This document shows, piece after piece, positions 18,364 through 28,464 of a stretch of DNA of 64,000 nt (within the stretch, counting starts at the first letter, position 1; every line of letters starts with the position of its first letter). The notes under the pieces are model-generated. The model saw only the letters and a program-made list of their open reading frames with translations. It searched no databases and was not told where the DNA came from. Location: IMG/VR virus record IMGVR_UViG_3300033998_000198, positions 62,001 through 126,000 of that record; one strand, written 5' to 3'. This DNA comes from a virus. Position numbers and translations under genes: made by a program.

Positions 18364-20889
18364 ATGTTCTTAAATACCAGACCGCACAGCAATATACTCA
18401 ATGGATACCAGTACAGCATACGTACTGGTATCCGTTTACCTTCAAACGCCGTCAATTTGGCGTATTATTATAACAAGCCACTGTCACCTGCGGACAACGT
18501 GGTTATTTCAGACACCTCTAAATTTGTTCTGGAGAACGTAAACCAGGAATACGACAATGAACTTATCATGTATCCTGACACAAACGGGATTCTTTCTGTT
18601 GACGGGATTTCTGATCTCGATAGTGAACTGTTTGAAGTAACAGATAAGTTTTGCGACGGAGTTCCGTTATATTATGGGTACAGACTGTACTACAGGCATT
18701 ATGATAAGGTTGGCCCAAACAGCCTTGGTGAATACACAGGCGACAGTATATATTTGATAGGTCTTAACAATAAGCCTATCAGCAAGAACCGGTATAAATA
18801 TTCTATATACCTAAAACCGGACCCTGCAAATCCAGGAATGTATTATGTCTACATATACACCGCATTCCTTCTGAAGAATGAGAATATTATGCGGTGCGTT
18901 TACAATGCAATTGTCGAGAAGACAGTCGGAGGGGTGACAGAGTATGACGTTATACCGGCATACGAGGAACGTATAAATCCGCAGCCGTTTTTTAATTCTT
19001 ACCAGGTGCTTCCCGGAAGTGTCACAGGAAACATACAGACCAACGTAATTAAGATAGACAGCCCTTTAAGGATTCAAGATACAAGGCAGAAGATTAACTT
19101 TAGCTATATTGTCAGAACAAGCGACGGTTCATTCTCATCCAGTCCTGTAACTGCATCTGTCGTTAAAGTAAACTACGCACTTCCGCACGAAAAGGAATTA
19201 TTTATTGGCAAGAGCATGATTGTCTCACCAAGAAACAGCGAAGGGAAACTCATGACTGCAAAGGAAATCATATTACGTGACAATCCAGGAGCGGACCTGA
19301 GCGATAAACTGTTCGTTGTATCATTTGATACTGATATAGATACGGCTGCAAATAAGAACTATATAAACCTGTCAACCGACCCTGATGGAAATTCCGGAAT
19401 CATTGCTGAAACAACAAAAGATACCGGTATAGGATCTGATGGCACAGGAAAGATCGATGTCCCAAATATGTACAAGATAGAAGGTTCTGATATTGTTGCA
19501 GCTTACGGGGTAAAGAAAAAAGACCATAGACAGATCTTGGTTAAACTCCCAACCCAGGAAGGAGTGTTCGAGAACTGGTATCCGAGAATCCAGTATGGTA
19601 GGTTCAGCGTAATTACCACTGAAAATGGAAACCGTGTAAAATACTATTACACACTCCCTGAATACAACCGTGAACTGTATAGTGCAAAATACGGGAAGCC
19701 TTACGTTGATATAGTCGACGAGAAACCTAAAGTTCTTAATTCAAGGGTAATCAAGACGAAATTCTATCCGCTATATGTTGAACTCGAAGATATGAAGTTC
19801 CCAAAGAACCTTACAGTAAACAAGAAGGATGCTTATGGCAACGTTATATCTCTGTCTATTGCTTCATGGAACTGTACAGATGGCATCATCGAACTTGACA
19901 GTATAATCAAGGAGAACGACGAACTTACTGTTTCCTATACCTACGAGGAACAAACATTTACATATCGTGGGTTCATAGACGAAACAATCAACGACTTTGT
20001 AAACCTTGATTTAAACCCTATGCAATATCACATGGTAAAAGTAAAGACCGCAGGTATCTATAAAGACATCCCTGCATACTACCTATTTAATTTTGTCATC
20101 AATATCTGGATGAGACCTGTTGCAATGGCCTATCTTGACAATGATGACAATGAAACTCTGAATACATCTTTCCCGAATGTTACTAACGCCATCTATCATC
20201 GGTTTGATAACGACGATCCGATAGGACCAAATGACATTCTACTTGGGAAGATATATGTAAGGCATAACACAACAGTAAACAGTATTCAGCTTACAGATAC
20301 ACGGGTGCGTGGCGGTGGCGTTATCGAAAGCATGTATGAACCTTTAAGAAAACAGCTTGAACCGGAATCTGACTACTACTGGGACATTGGATACTGGGAT
20401 GGCGAGCCTTACTCAGAGAATGCGGTTGTAATTATTCGCCTTGACAGAAGAATTCTGAAGGATTACGGAGGAAGGTTTACTCCGCAGGAAGTCGAGAAGG
20501 CTGTTAACAAGTTCATAGCATATGGGGTACTGCCGATTATAGAATACGTTGCAACATATAGTTCAGACAATGCTGTCAACAGAGACATCAAGGTTGAAAG
20601 CACTTATAAAAACAAGCTCAACTTCAGACCTATATTCTCAGTTGACTTGTTTAACCAGGTTGTTGTTCCAGATATATCGATAGATTCTGTATATAAATCC
20701 GCACCAGCATGTGGTATAATTAAACTGATTGAAGAAGACATGAGGGAAAACATTATCTGCGGAGAACAATACGAGACAAGCCACAGGCTTGATACTGCCG
20801 ACATTATCGGCATTCACGTTGAGAGAAAATTAATGAAACAGCCAGTGGGAATTCTCAAGATTGTTGACACATCAGAATATATGTATTAG
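18364..20889 (+). CDS. Large tail/fibre-associated structural protein
   Basis: 841 residues, beginning 13 bases after the giant gene. Beta-rich, with many short motifs of the kind seen in neighbouring tail proteins (YVYIYTAFLL, NKKDAYGNVISLSIASWN) and a conserved-looking SDYYWDIGYWDGEPY segment near residue 675. A perfect 12-bp inverted repeat lies in codons 14-24. The gene ends in TAG, and the same frame stays protein-like for 28 more codons. No catalytic motif is recognised. It is probably a partner of the giant protein. Confidence 0.6.
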   Translation: MFLNTRPHSNILNGYQYSIRTGIRLPSNAVNLAYYYNKPLSPADNVVISDTSKFVLENVNQEYDNELIMYPDTNGILSVDGISDLDSELFEVTDKFCDGVPLYYGYRLYYRHYDKVGPNSLGEYTGDSIYLIGLNNKPISKNRYKYSIYLKPDPANPGMYYVYIYTAFLLKNENIMRCVYNAIVEKTVGGVTEYDVIPAYEERINPQPFFNSYQVLPGSVTGNIQTNVIKIDSPLRIQDTRQKINFSYIVRTSDGSFSSSPVTASVVKVNYALPHEKELFIGKSMIVSPRNSEGKLMTAKEIILRDNPGADLSDKLFVVSFDTDIDTAANKNYINLSTDPDGNSGIIAETTKDTGIGSDGTGKIDVPNMYKIEGSDIVAAYGVKKKDHRQILVKLPTQEGVFENWYPRIQYGRFSVITTENGNRVKYYYTLPEYNRELYSAKYGKPYVDIVDEKPKVLNSRVIKTKFYPLYVELEDMKFPKNLTVNKKDAYGNVISLSIASWNCTDGIIELDSIIKENDELTVSYTYEEQTFTYRGFIDETINDFVNLDLNPMQYHMVKVKTAGIYKDIPAYYLFNFVINIWMRPVAMAYLDNDDNETLNTSFPNVTNAIYHRFDNDDPIGPNDILLGKIYVRHNTTVNSIQLTDTRVRGGGVIESMYEPLRKQLEPESDYYWDIGYWDGEPYSENAVVIIRLDRRILKDYGGRFTPQEVEKAVNKFIAYGVLPIIEYVATYSSDNAVNRDIKVESTYKNKLNFRPIFSVDLFNQVVVPDISIDSVYKSAPACGIIKLIEEDMRENIICGEQYETSHRLDTADIIGIHVERKLMKQPVGILKIVDTSEYMY
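18403..18433 (+). repeat. Perfect 12-bp inverted repeat inside the start of a CDS
   Basis: GGATACCAGTAC and its exact complement GTACTGGTATCC are separated by a 7-base loop. In mRNA this is a strong hairpin about 40 bases after the start codon at 18364. It has no U tract, so it is not a standard terminator. It encodes parts of GYQYSIRTGI. Confidence 0.7.
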
Positions 20890-21015
20890 ACAACTCCAAA
20901 AGCTATTGGCGAAGTCAGTACCGGTACGTCAACGGAAGTGCATGCAAGTATTGGTGTGGAAGAAAATGATGCATGAACAGCTCCTACTGTATTTATATCT
21001 GTCGATGATAATTAA
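20890..21015 (+). other. In-frame, protein-like extension behind stop codons
   Basis: Directly after TAG (20887-20889), the same frame encodes TTPKAIGEVSTGTSTEVHAS and IGVEENDA, then TGA (20974-20976), then TAPTVFISVDDN and TAA (21013-21015). Both pieces begin Thr-x-Pro and have the composition of the neighbouring beta-rich proteins. There is no separate start codon or SD in this stretch. It may be a decayed C-terminal tail, a readthrough extension, or chance. The next gene has its own SD (AAAGGAG). Confidence 0.35.
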
Positions 21016-21035
21016 GACGTAAAGGAGATGGCGAA

Positions 21036-22520
21036 ATGAAACGAATCAAGTTGGGGATTAAAACAAGTGAGAATATGAATTACACCTACAATGTCTACAG
21101 GTCAACATCTCAGCAGGACCTGCCTGACAGTCTTGAGGTTCTTTCTCAGTTAAATCCTTTAATGGTAGTGCAAGAGTCACTACTTCAGAAGGAAGCTACA
21201 AACGTACAGGAGGATATAACCCCTGATAAGTCAAAAGCACCAAGGGCTTTGAAGACTCCATACAAACTAAGTTACGACCCTTTGTGCAGTTCTATACATA
21301 ACTTTGTGCTTAGCATAAAGGACATTGACACACAGGTCCTTGCTCAGTACAATATTAAGTTTAACAACTCAGGAGTAATCCAGAGTGTTACCGAAACCAT
21401 TACAGATGGGTCAACTGTAACAACAAATCTGCATATAAACGGAGACTTTGAGATACTCGGGTCTAACATATTTATTGCAGAAACACTGTTGAACGGTCAT
21501 AAAGCTGTATCTGCAAGCTATTACATCAAGGTCATAAATGTATATGACGACAATGAAAAGCTCTATGACGGAATTGACTACAATGGACCGGTAGCCACCG
21601 GGCTCAGTAAACCTTCTGTGGTAAGAGATATACAAGAATACCAGGTCGCAATGAACACAAAACTGCCTACATTCAAGATTGTATGTAGTGGCAGCGATCA
21701 GGGAGTTGTTTATTACTATAGGATTGTAGCAGAAGATACAATAGGCAATGTATCAGAACCGTCACCGCTTTTCTCCATGCTGCTAAAACAGAACCCTGCC
21801 AATATTATATATAAGCTGGAAGGTTCGTTTGATGTAGGTGTAAAACCCGATGATGAAGTAGTATGGAAGACGCTGCTGCAAGACGCTCACCACAATATAG
21901 AGTACATATTCGGACAGCCTGGTACTGCTGAGTTCGATTCTGTTGGACCAATAGTTCCAGAAACCGTCCCTGCGTTTAATGCAGCACAGGTAAATCTTGA
22001 TACATCCCATGTTGTGTCTGACAATACATTGCAGATTACCATACCTAATGTATGGATGGAGAATACGCCGGTATACAATTCCAGGAAGACTCTTGCGTTA
22101 AGAGCTATTGCTACCGACATGTTTGGTAATATCTCTGATATCAGCGACATCGTTCCGTCCGTTGATGTTGATGTTCCTATTGAAAGAATGGTCATCGTCA
22201 AGAAGGATGTGTCCATGCTGGTAGAAAATCAGGCTGCTCCTGTTGCACTGGATGACGCAAACGCCACAATAATTAAGGATTGGGTAAAAGTTGACGGAAG
22301 ATATTATGACGCTTCAGTTCATACCGGATTCCCCACAAATTTGCAGCTTACAAACTCCCCAATATGTCTGATGACTACAGAATCAACATTTAATACGTTA
22401 ATTACTGTTGATGATTCTGTTGCAGCCGGTCAGATACTCAACTACACAATCCATATCTTCGATGCATATGGAAAAGTTGCTACGGTGTCAAAAGTTGTTG
22501 ATACAACGGTGACTCCATAA
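21036..22520 (+). CDS. Structural protein with Ig/FN3-like repeats
   Basis: 494 residues; SD AAAGGAG. At least three segments end with the beta-sandwich signature A-x-D-x-x-G-N-x-S: AEDTIGNVSEPS (about residue 235), ATDMFGNISDIS (about 365) and the looser IFDAYGKVATVS (about 475). This suggests three tandem Ig- or FN3-like domains behind a 150-residue N-terminal part. Such domains decorate phage tails and bind weakly to cell-surface glycans. No enzymatic residues are seen. Confidence 0.6.
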   Translation: MKRIKLGIKTSENMNYTYNVYRSTSQQDLPDSLEVLSQLNPLMVVQESLLQKEATNVQEDITPDKSKAPRALKTPYKLSYDPLCSSIHNFVLSIKDIDTQVLAQYNIKFNNSGVIQSVTETITDGSTVTTNLHINGDFEILGSNIFIAETLLNGHKAVSASYYIKVINVYDDNEKLYDGIDYNGPVATGLSKPSVVRDIQEYQVAMNTKLPTFKIVCSGSDQGVVYYYRIVAEDTIGNVSEPSPLFSMLLKQNPANIIYKLEGSFDVGVKPDDEVVWKTLLQDAHHNIEYIFGQPGTAEFDSVGPIVPETVPAFNAAQVNLDTSHVVSDNTLQITIPNVWMENTPVYNSRKTLALRAIATDMFGNISDISDIVPSVDVDVPIERMVIVKKDVSMLVENQAAPVALDDANATIIKDWVKVDGRYYDASVHTGFPTNLQLTNSPICLMTTESTFNTLITVDDSVAAGQILNYTIHIFDAYGKVATVSKVVDTTVTP

Positions 22521-22531
22521 AGGAGGTTGCC

Positions 22532-23002
22532 ATGAATATAGTCAAGGAGAACAGGATTGTATTCAAGCGGCTGGCTGACATTAACGTGACGGCATATAAG
22601 ATATTAGGGAAACAGACTATAAATGGCGAGAGTGTTACAACCACTCTCGCAACCATCCCAAATCCTTCTTCGCCGACACCTGTTAAAATCAGAAAGAAAT
22701 TTGATTACAACCCGAAACTGGAGTTTGAAATAAAAGATGAAGTGTTCTACAACGACGAACACGATGTCGCAGCATACATCAATGGACGCAAACTCATAGA
22801 TGTAGTTACCTTGTACAACCCAAGCAAAAGAACTGTTACATTATTATACCAAGGAATTACAGAGTTTGATATAATAGAAATTGAGTATTACTACGACGGT
22901 ATTGAGTTCATCCACGACACAGACAAGCCGACAGAGTATATCGTGGAATTGGTTGTAGACTATACCTCAAATAACGTGGGGGATCATAATATCTTAATTT
23001 AG
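22532..23002 (+). CDS. Small tail protein with a VxINGR-type beta domain
   Basis: 156 residues, GGAGG six bases before ATG. The second half contains VAAYINGRKL, VTLLYQG and DIIEIEYYYDG (about residues 78-128), a beta-sandwich pattern shared with the gene at 23956 and the leftward gene at 55640. I do not recognise a named family. It is probably a tail or fibre-connector protein, since it lies within the structural operon. Confidence 0.5.
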   Translation: MNIVKENRIVFKRLADINVTAYKILGKQTINGESVTTTLATIPNPSSPTPVKIRKKFDYNPKLEFEIKDEVFYNDEHDVAAYINGRKLIDVVTLYNPSKRTVTLLYQGITEFDIIEIEYYYDGIEFIHDTDKPTEYIVELVVDYTSNNVGDHNILI

Positions 23003-23017
23003 GTGGTGAGTGGGTTC

Positions 23018-23959
23018 ATGGCCGATCAATTCAGGACATATACAAAGTTCACAAGACATGTCGACAACGCAAAAGAAGTTATAAGTGCCTCTGATATAAA
23101 CAAGATTCAGAGTGCTGTAAATACAGGTGAAACGCACATTATAAAGCTAAACGCCAACGATTTTTTGCAAAGGGCGTTATTTGCGTTTGATAACAACTTT
23201 TACGTCAACAGCATGTTTGCCGATACGCTTGAGAACTTACAGTATATTGACATGTCTCGTTCCACCAATATACTGTACAATGAAAAAGAGAAGTCACTTT
23301 ATCTGGGAGACATGTCGGACAAGGGAAGCGTTATTACAGTACCTATGAGCTCTACAAACGAAACCCCAATGAACGACTTTGTTCTTCTGGTTGATGAATA
23401 TATACCTGTCGGGGCAAGTATTAAGTATTTCCTGTCTGTCAACAACATAGACTTCTATCCTATCAAGGCAAACGATGTCAATAACCCAAACCACTTTAAT
23501 GTTGAATATGACCCTGGTTCAATTCTGAACCTCATATTAAGGATAGAGCTTACCAAGAACTTTGCCGGCGAATCACCGAGAGTATCAGGATATGTTGTGA
23601 TGTACAACGACCCTGTCGTTGAAAGATCTTATGGTCTCATAAATCCGGATCTTGAACGATTCCAACAGGAAAACCTTGGTGATATTATCTTGATCAGAGA
23701 TAGAATGCAGGGTGACAAACTGGTCAAGGTTATTGAGCCAAACATGGTAACAACGCTTGAATACAATGAAGATGGTTCGTTAAAGAATGTTATCACAAAC
23801 GACGGCTCTACAAAAGTTATTGAAACATTGATATACGGCAACTACATAAACAGCCAGGGACAGATTGAAACAGTGTTGTTACAGGTTAGTAGAAAGCAGG
23901 AAACACTTGCCTCCCAGTTGAGCGAAACCTCAGTTTTTGAAGGAGGTAGCAGCTCATGA
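23018..23959 (+). CDS. Tail structural protein, unknown
   Basis: I place the start at ATG 23018, which has AGGTGG seven bases upstream; an upstream in-frame GTG at 23003 overlaps the SD itself. The product (313 residues) begins MADQFRTYTKFTRHVDNAKE and has a coiled N-terminal part, a beta-rich centre and a polar Ser/Gly tail. The stop overlaps the next start as ATGA. No recognised domain. Confidence 0.5.
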   Translation: MADQFRTYTKFTRHVDNAKEVISASDINKIQSAVNTGETHIIKLNANDFLQRALFAFDNNFYVNSMFADTLENLQYIDMSRSTNILYNEKEKSLYLGDMSDKGSVITVPMSSTNETPMNDFVLLVDEYIPVGASIKYFLSVNNIDFYPIKANDVNNPNHFNVEYDPGSILNLILRIELTKNFAGESPRVSGYVVMYNDPVVERSYGLINPDLERFQQENLGDIILIRDRMQGDKLVKVIEPNMVTTLEYNEDGSLKNVITNDGSTKVIETLIYGNYINSQGQIETVLLQVSRKQETLASQLSETSVFEGGSSS

Positions 23960-24546
23960 GAATAGAACAACAGTCAAAGAACGTTTACACCAAGAAGCCC
24001 GATAAAATTGAGGCTCACATACTCAGGATTATCGAGCGTTTCTTTGAAACCAATAAAGAAGCGATAGAAGGCACGAGAGAGGAGATTATACAGGAGACTA
24101 TAAGAAGAATCCGCCAAGATACAATCAACTCTTTACGTCAGATTATCATTGAAGAAATCCGGTCTTCAGTAAACGATGAGTTTGGTGTGCTGATTGACAA
24201 ACGTATCAACGACATCATCCTTTCAATATATCAGGGTGTATATACCGTTCCTGTAATTAAGACTCACGAGTACATGGTTACCGTGGACGAATACACTCAT
24301 GAAATACCGATTGAAGGTCAGGAAATAGCCGCTCTTAAAGACAATGACGTATGTGATGTATTTATCAATGGCCTTCTTCATAAAGATTTTACAATAGAGC
24401 AGGATGATCTTGGGTTTGTCAATAAGATTGTCATGGCTGATACCGACCAATTGGTTCCAGGAGATCAGGTATGGATTAGGTTTATGTCACTGTACAATCC
24501 TAAGAGCAATCAGACCAGCACAACGACCGAAGGAGGTACGCCATGA
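23956..24546 (+). CDS. Tail protein with N-terminal coiled coil
   Basis: 196 residues. Residues about 10-95 are charged and helical (Glu/Arg/Ile-rich, coiled-coil-like). The C-terminal part holds the same beta pattern as the gene at 22532 (CDVFINGLLHKDF, then PGDQVWIRFM). It starts in an ATGA overlap with the upstream gene and ends in another with the downstream gene, so the three are translationally coupled. It may be a trimeric fibre stem or connector; this is inference. Confidence 0.5.
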   Translation: MRIEQQSKNVYTKKPDKIEAHILRIIERFFETNKEAIEGTREEIIQETIRRIRQDTINSLRQIIIEEIRSSVNDEFGVLIDKRINDIILSIYQGVYTVPVIKTHEYMVTVDEYTHEIPIEGQEIAALKDNDVCDVFINGLLHKDFTIEQDDLGFVNKIVMADTDQLVPGDQVWIRFMSLYNPKSNQTSTTTEGGTP

Positions 24547-26696
24547 ACCAAAAGACAATATCTCTTGATGAAGTAAAAATTGCTGTTATAAAGAAGATCT
24601 TGGATGACAAAGTTGCTGCCGGAGAGATACAATCACAGGAGCAGTATGATGCAGAATATAAGATCTTATATAACAAAGTACAGAGTACAAAGACAATCAC
24701 TACTTTGAAAGAACAGTCCGGGTTAACAGACGCAAAATCATTCAACGAGAATATCGTTGATTTGTATATAGATTTGCTTACCGCCTTCGGAGCTATGAAT
24801 GAACTTGACCAGGCAGTAAACAGGCATAAGAAATTAAACGAATCCATTATTAACTCCTTGAAGACACAAGTTGCCAAGATGAACGACGAGGTTAGTAACT
24901 ACGAACAAATCATCAAGGAGCAATGGAACTCTGACAATTATACTGAAGGATTTAGGGATGTAGGATGCTTCGAGGAGAATAACAATCTCTATACAGAAAG
25001 GGACGGGACATTGATGTCATCGTCCTATAAGGCTGTTTTGGACAAATTCAATGAGAGCATTAACTTGCCGTACATAACAAAAACCAATGTTCTCATTCAT
25101 CAGAACGGAACTCCGCTTGCTACAGCGTCGCTTCCAAAACAACTTGGAAGCGGACTTATTACAATAAAGAATGAGAGAAATTCTCTTGACAAGGCAATTG
25201 ATACATCTACAGATACATACTGGGCTGAGTGTATACTGTGCGACACACCGATGCGTGTCGAACTCAGTGACTATTACTATAACACGAATTTTGGAGCGGT
25301 ATGCGAGATTGAGATTTCACTACAGACACCTACTGTAGTGAATGAAATATCTTTGCTTCCATACGGACCATATCCTATGGAGATTATCGCTATAAGGTAT
25401 TTTGAAACTGATGAACCAAGTGAGCCTATAAAAGAAATTGTATTCCCAGGGAATACAGATAAAACACTTGACTATCAGCATATCACAGGGTCAATTAGTT
25501 TTAAATTTACAGACCGGCTTTGCAAGAGGATTAGAATACTGATAAACCAGATTCATTACATAAAGAATAACTTTATTGTAGATAAGGAAGAACAGTCTAA
25601 AAATGAGTTGTGGTTTAATTCAACCGGTACAGTGATTCCGAAACTGGAAGGCCATGAAGTATTTAAGCCGGTATATTATGACAAGGCTCTAAAAGACAGG
25701 GCATGGGTAATATTTAACAACAGTATCGGCGACGTTGCCAATATTGATGTTACAAAACTAATGGAAACAAAGAAGTCTATGAAACCGGTAAGTAAATACC
25801 AATATGTATACGGATTCTATAATATCGGGGTATACTATAATGACTTTCAGGATACAGGAATTTTTGTTAGCAAGACGATAAAGTCCAGGGGAAACATCAA
25901 GACGGTTACATTGGAGTCAAAAGAAATACATCCCGGGAACCAGAACTGTTGTGATATAGAATATTACATCAGTTACGCTGACAACCCGCAAGCTGAGGAT
26001 TGGATTCCGCTGCTTCCAATGGATAAGGAGGTTATCCACAACGAGCTGTTGACAGTGTGGGTAAATGAGGGTCTTCCATACTATTTACTCAGGTTCCCGG
26101 CAAAAGGTAATATCATAGTGAAAGCAAACGGAATTGTTCTTAGTCCTATGTATTACAACACAAGAACCGACAGCAACGGCAATATAAACAGGGTGGCTAT
26201 ATTACCCTACAAGAAGCCTAATGTCAAATACACTGTTGAGTATACTCCAGTTGATAAAGCAAAACGCATTGACTTTATTGACTCCAATGTAAACCCTATC
26301 GTGTCTGCTGATGTTATCCCTGGAACAAACACTAATTATTATTCTCTCTCGAATATTCCGTTTTTATACGAAGGTATGGTGATGAATGTTCAAATCACAA
26401 CCAAGGACGGAAACCTTATCACGCAACAACGTGGAGATATACAGAATGTGACTGACATCTACAGTCCAAGTGAAAGTTATAAGAATTTTACAACCGGTAA
26501 ATTACAATATTACGTTGACAAGGATAAATTATACTTCAATCAGGATATAGCTGCTGGGAATACTATAAAGATAGAATATAGTCATTTTGTAACCCAGATT
26601 AGAGTCAAAGCTATCCTTAGAAGGAATTGCCAAGGTAACAATTGGATTACGCCATCAATTGACGAATTCAGAGTAAAATTCCAGGTTATAGAATAG
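24543..26696 (+). CDS. Tail/fibre protein, discoidin-like (paralogue 1)
   Basis: 717 residues. A helical, coiled N-terminus (about 1-140) is followed by a beta-rich part with IDTSTDTYWAE (about residue 222), the D-x-x-x-x-T-Y-W hallmark that opens F5/8 type C (discoidin-like) carbohydrate-binding domains. A predicted domain end follows at LCKRIRILINQIHY. The C-terminal third has a separate VKANGIVLSPMYYN beta unit. Three nearby genes (26707, 28461, 32641) share the plan of helical N-terminus then discoidin-like domain, so they are probably diverged paralogues forming one tail substructure. Confidence 0.55.
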   Translation: MNQKTISLDEVKIAVIKKILDDKVAAGEIQSQEQYDAEYKILYNKVQSTKTITTLKEQSGLTDAKSFNENIVDLYIDLLTAFGAMNELDQAVNRHKKLNESIINSLKTQVAKMNDEVSNYEQIIKEQWNSDNYTEGFRDVGCFEENNNLYTERDGTLMSSSYKAVLDKFNESINLPYITKTNVLIHQNGTPLATASLPKQLGSGLITIKNERNSLDKAIDTSTDTYWAECILCDTPMRVELSDYYYNTNFGAVCEIEISLQTPTVVNEISLLPYGPYPMEIIAIRYFETDEPSEPIKEIVFPGNTDKTLDYQHITGSISFKFTDRLCKRIRILINQIHYIKNNFIVDKEEQSKNELWFNSTGTVIPKLEGHEVFKPVYYDKALKDRAWVIFNNSIGDVANIDVTKLMETKKSMKPVSKYQYVYGFYNIGVYYNDFQDTGIFVSKTIKSRGNIKTVTLESKEIHPGNQNCCDIEYYISYADNPQAEDWIPLLPMDKEVIHNELLTVWVNEGLPYYLLRFPAKGNIIVKANGIVLSPMYYNTRTDSNGNINRVAILPYKKPNVKYTVEYTPVDKAKRIDFIDSNVNPIVSADVIPGTNTNYYSLSNIPFLYEGMVMNVQITTKDGNLITQQRGDIQNVTDIYSPSESYKNFTTGKLQYYVDKDKLYFNQDIAAGNTIKIEYSHFVTQIRVKAILRRNCQGNNWITPSIDEFRVKFQVIE

Positions 26697-26706
26697 GAGG
26701 TCGGAC

Positions 26707-28464
26707 ATGTCGAACTTGATGCAATTATTGAATAAATCAAAGACCATAGATGAAAAGGCTTCAGCTATATTCAGCGAACTTATCGGCCAATACAATCATG
26801 GCGAGATAAAGACTGAAACCGAGCTTTTATACAAAGTCTTCAATGCTTTGAATGATTTCTATGCGTCTATCGGCAAGCCAACATACAAGTTTCGTCCAGC
26901 AAAAGGAACACCTGTGTCCGAACACTACAACTCAATGATAAAAGAAGCTGTTGCTGATATATCGTCAATATTGGCTGAAAGTGACAATCTATCCGATATT
27001 CTTGACCAGTCATTCACCGAAATAGAGGTTGACAGAAAGATGCTCCAGAACAAAATCAAGTATATCGGAAAACTCCTTGACAAAGTAAAGATTGCAGCAC
27101 AGGACTCCAGGAACAGATTGGTTTTTGGAGATTCGTTTGTAAACACGAAACAGATGGATACAGACATGATTAAAGGCATTCCGGCATCTATCAACATCAC
27201 CGAAGGTGTGTTGACATTAAACAAACTTCAGGCAGAAGACTACTCCAGCACATGTGATGTTGAGATACTTTCGGACTCCAATGGGTTTCCTGGTAATACC
27301 CATGTTGCAGACATTCTTGATGGTTCATTGCATTTTAGCGGAGAAGACAATCTTCATATAAACTTAAAGGACATCATCGACGGGAACAATGACACATGGT
27401 TTGAGTATGAAATCTTCTCAGTTACCAACGAAGTTTACGAACAAACTGTTGGTCTTGGATTTAATTATAAGGAAAATGTAAGCTGGATAACCGAAGAAGG
27501 ACCATTAAGGCTTGTTATCAGACTGACACTTAAACAACCAAAAACATGCAATTGGTTGTCGCTGTCTCCGTTTATCCCTGAACATAAAGGCGTTAAAGCA
27601 CCACAGATAAGCAGTATCATAATATCTGACGGTAAAGGTACAGTCCAGAATATAACCTCTGGCAAACGTAGCTTTGACAGTGATATCATATATATCTTCC
27701 AGACTCAGGTATGCAAGACTGTTACAGTTGTGTTTGAGCAGCCTTTATCCTATGATATTAACATAGGCCACTTCTTTTTTACAGAGGTATCGTCATCTAA
27801 TGAGAACTATTTTGATACCACTGAATCAAAAGGCGGCCGTGTAGATGGACCAAGCCCATCTATTGAACTGCTCGGATTAAAATACGACAGCAAGGCGAAG
27901 AAAGTCGTTAATCCTTCCTATACCGAAGGTTCTAACTTTATTGACGACGCAAAAGTTAAGAAGGAACTATTTACATTTCCTTCAGATACAGCCAATATAA
28001 AGGCCGGAAAAGAGATACTGCCTGCATCAAGATATCACATAGGCATCAAGGGGATCAATATATCCTGTTACACCTTTGACCAGTCAAGTGAGTATATATC
28101 CACAGCATATGAGTCTGATGAATCTATAGCTACGGTTTCCCTGGATGTAACTGAAATGATACCACGAAGTTATGGTGAAGGCGAATGGATCAAATATAGT
28201 ATCTCAGTTGATGACGGACAAAACTGGTATCCGATTGTTCCTACATTCAAATCATATGCCGGCAAATCCGTTTATTATATCAACAGTAATACTCCGGTAG
28301 AGCTAAGGCACCCCGCAAATGGCTATATTGAAACCGGGAGCGACGTATATTCGTTAAGGCTCAAAATAGAACTATCAAGACCTACAGGTGTAAATGATGT
28401 ATACACTACTCCTATTGTTTCGGGATATAATATCAAAGTAACCACTGGAGGGAAGAAAAAATGA
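26707..28464 (+). CDS. Tail/fibre protein, discoidin-like (paralogue 2)
   Basis: 585 residues; SD GGAGG. Helical N-terminus (about 1-140, with heptad-like spacing near SDILDQSFTEIEVDRKMLQ), then IIDGNNDTWFEYE (about residue 222), the D-G-N-x-x-T-W/F motif typical of F5/8C-like domains, and TVTVVFEQPLSYDINIGHFFF as the matching closing strand. A further beta domain ends the protein. Its stop overlaps the next gene's ATG. Binding to host surface sugar is a reasonable guess, not shown. Confidence 0.55.
   Translation: MSNLMQLLNKSKTIDEKASAIFSELIGQYNHGEIKTETELLYKVFNALNDFYASIGKPTYKFRPAKGTPVSEHYNSMIKEAVADISSILAESDNLSDILDQSFTEIEVDRKMLQNKIKYIGKLLDKVKIAAQDSRNRLVFGDSFVNTKQMDTDMIKGIPASINITEGVLTLNKLQAEDYSSTCDVEILSDSNGFPGNTHVADILDGSLHFSGEDNLHINLKDIIDGNNDTWFEYEIFSVTNEVYEQTVGLGFNYKENVSWITEEGPLRLVIRLTLKQPKTCNWLSLSPFIPEHKGVKAPQISSIIISDGKGTVQNITSGKRSFDSDIIYIFQTQVCKTVTVVFEQPLSYDINIGHFFFTEVSSSNENYFDTTESKGGRVDGPSPSIELLGLKYDSKAKKVVNPSYTEGSNFIDDAKVKKELFTFPSDTANIKAGKEILPASRYHIGIKGINISCYTFDQSSEYISTAYESDESIATVSLDVTEMIPRSYGEGEWIKYSISVDDGQNWYPIVPTFKSYAGKSVYYINSNTPVELRHPANGYIETGSDVYSLRLKIELSRPTGVNDVYTTPIVSGYNIKVTTGGKKK

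Noticed and set aside
20887-21015. Genome-wide reassignment of TAG or TGA as sense codons
   Set aside because: Many convincing genes here end at each of TAG, TGA and TAA with the next gene starting right after, so recoding would give implausible fusions.
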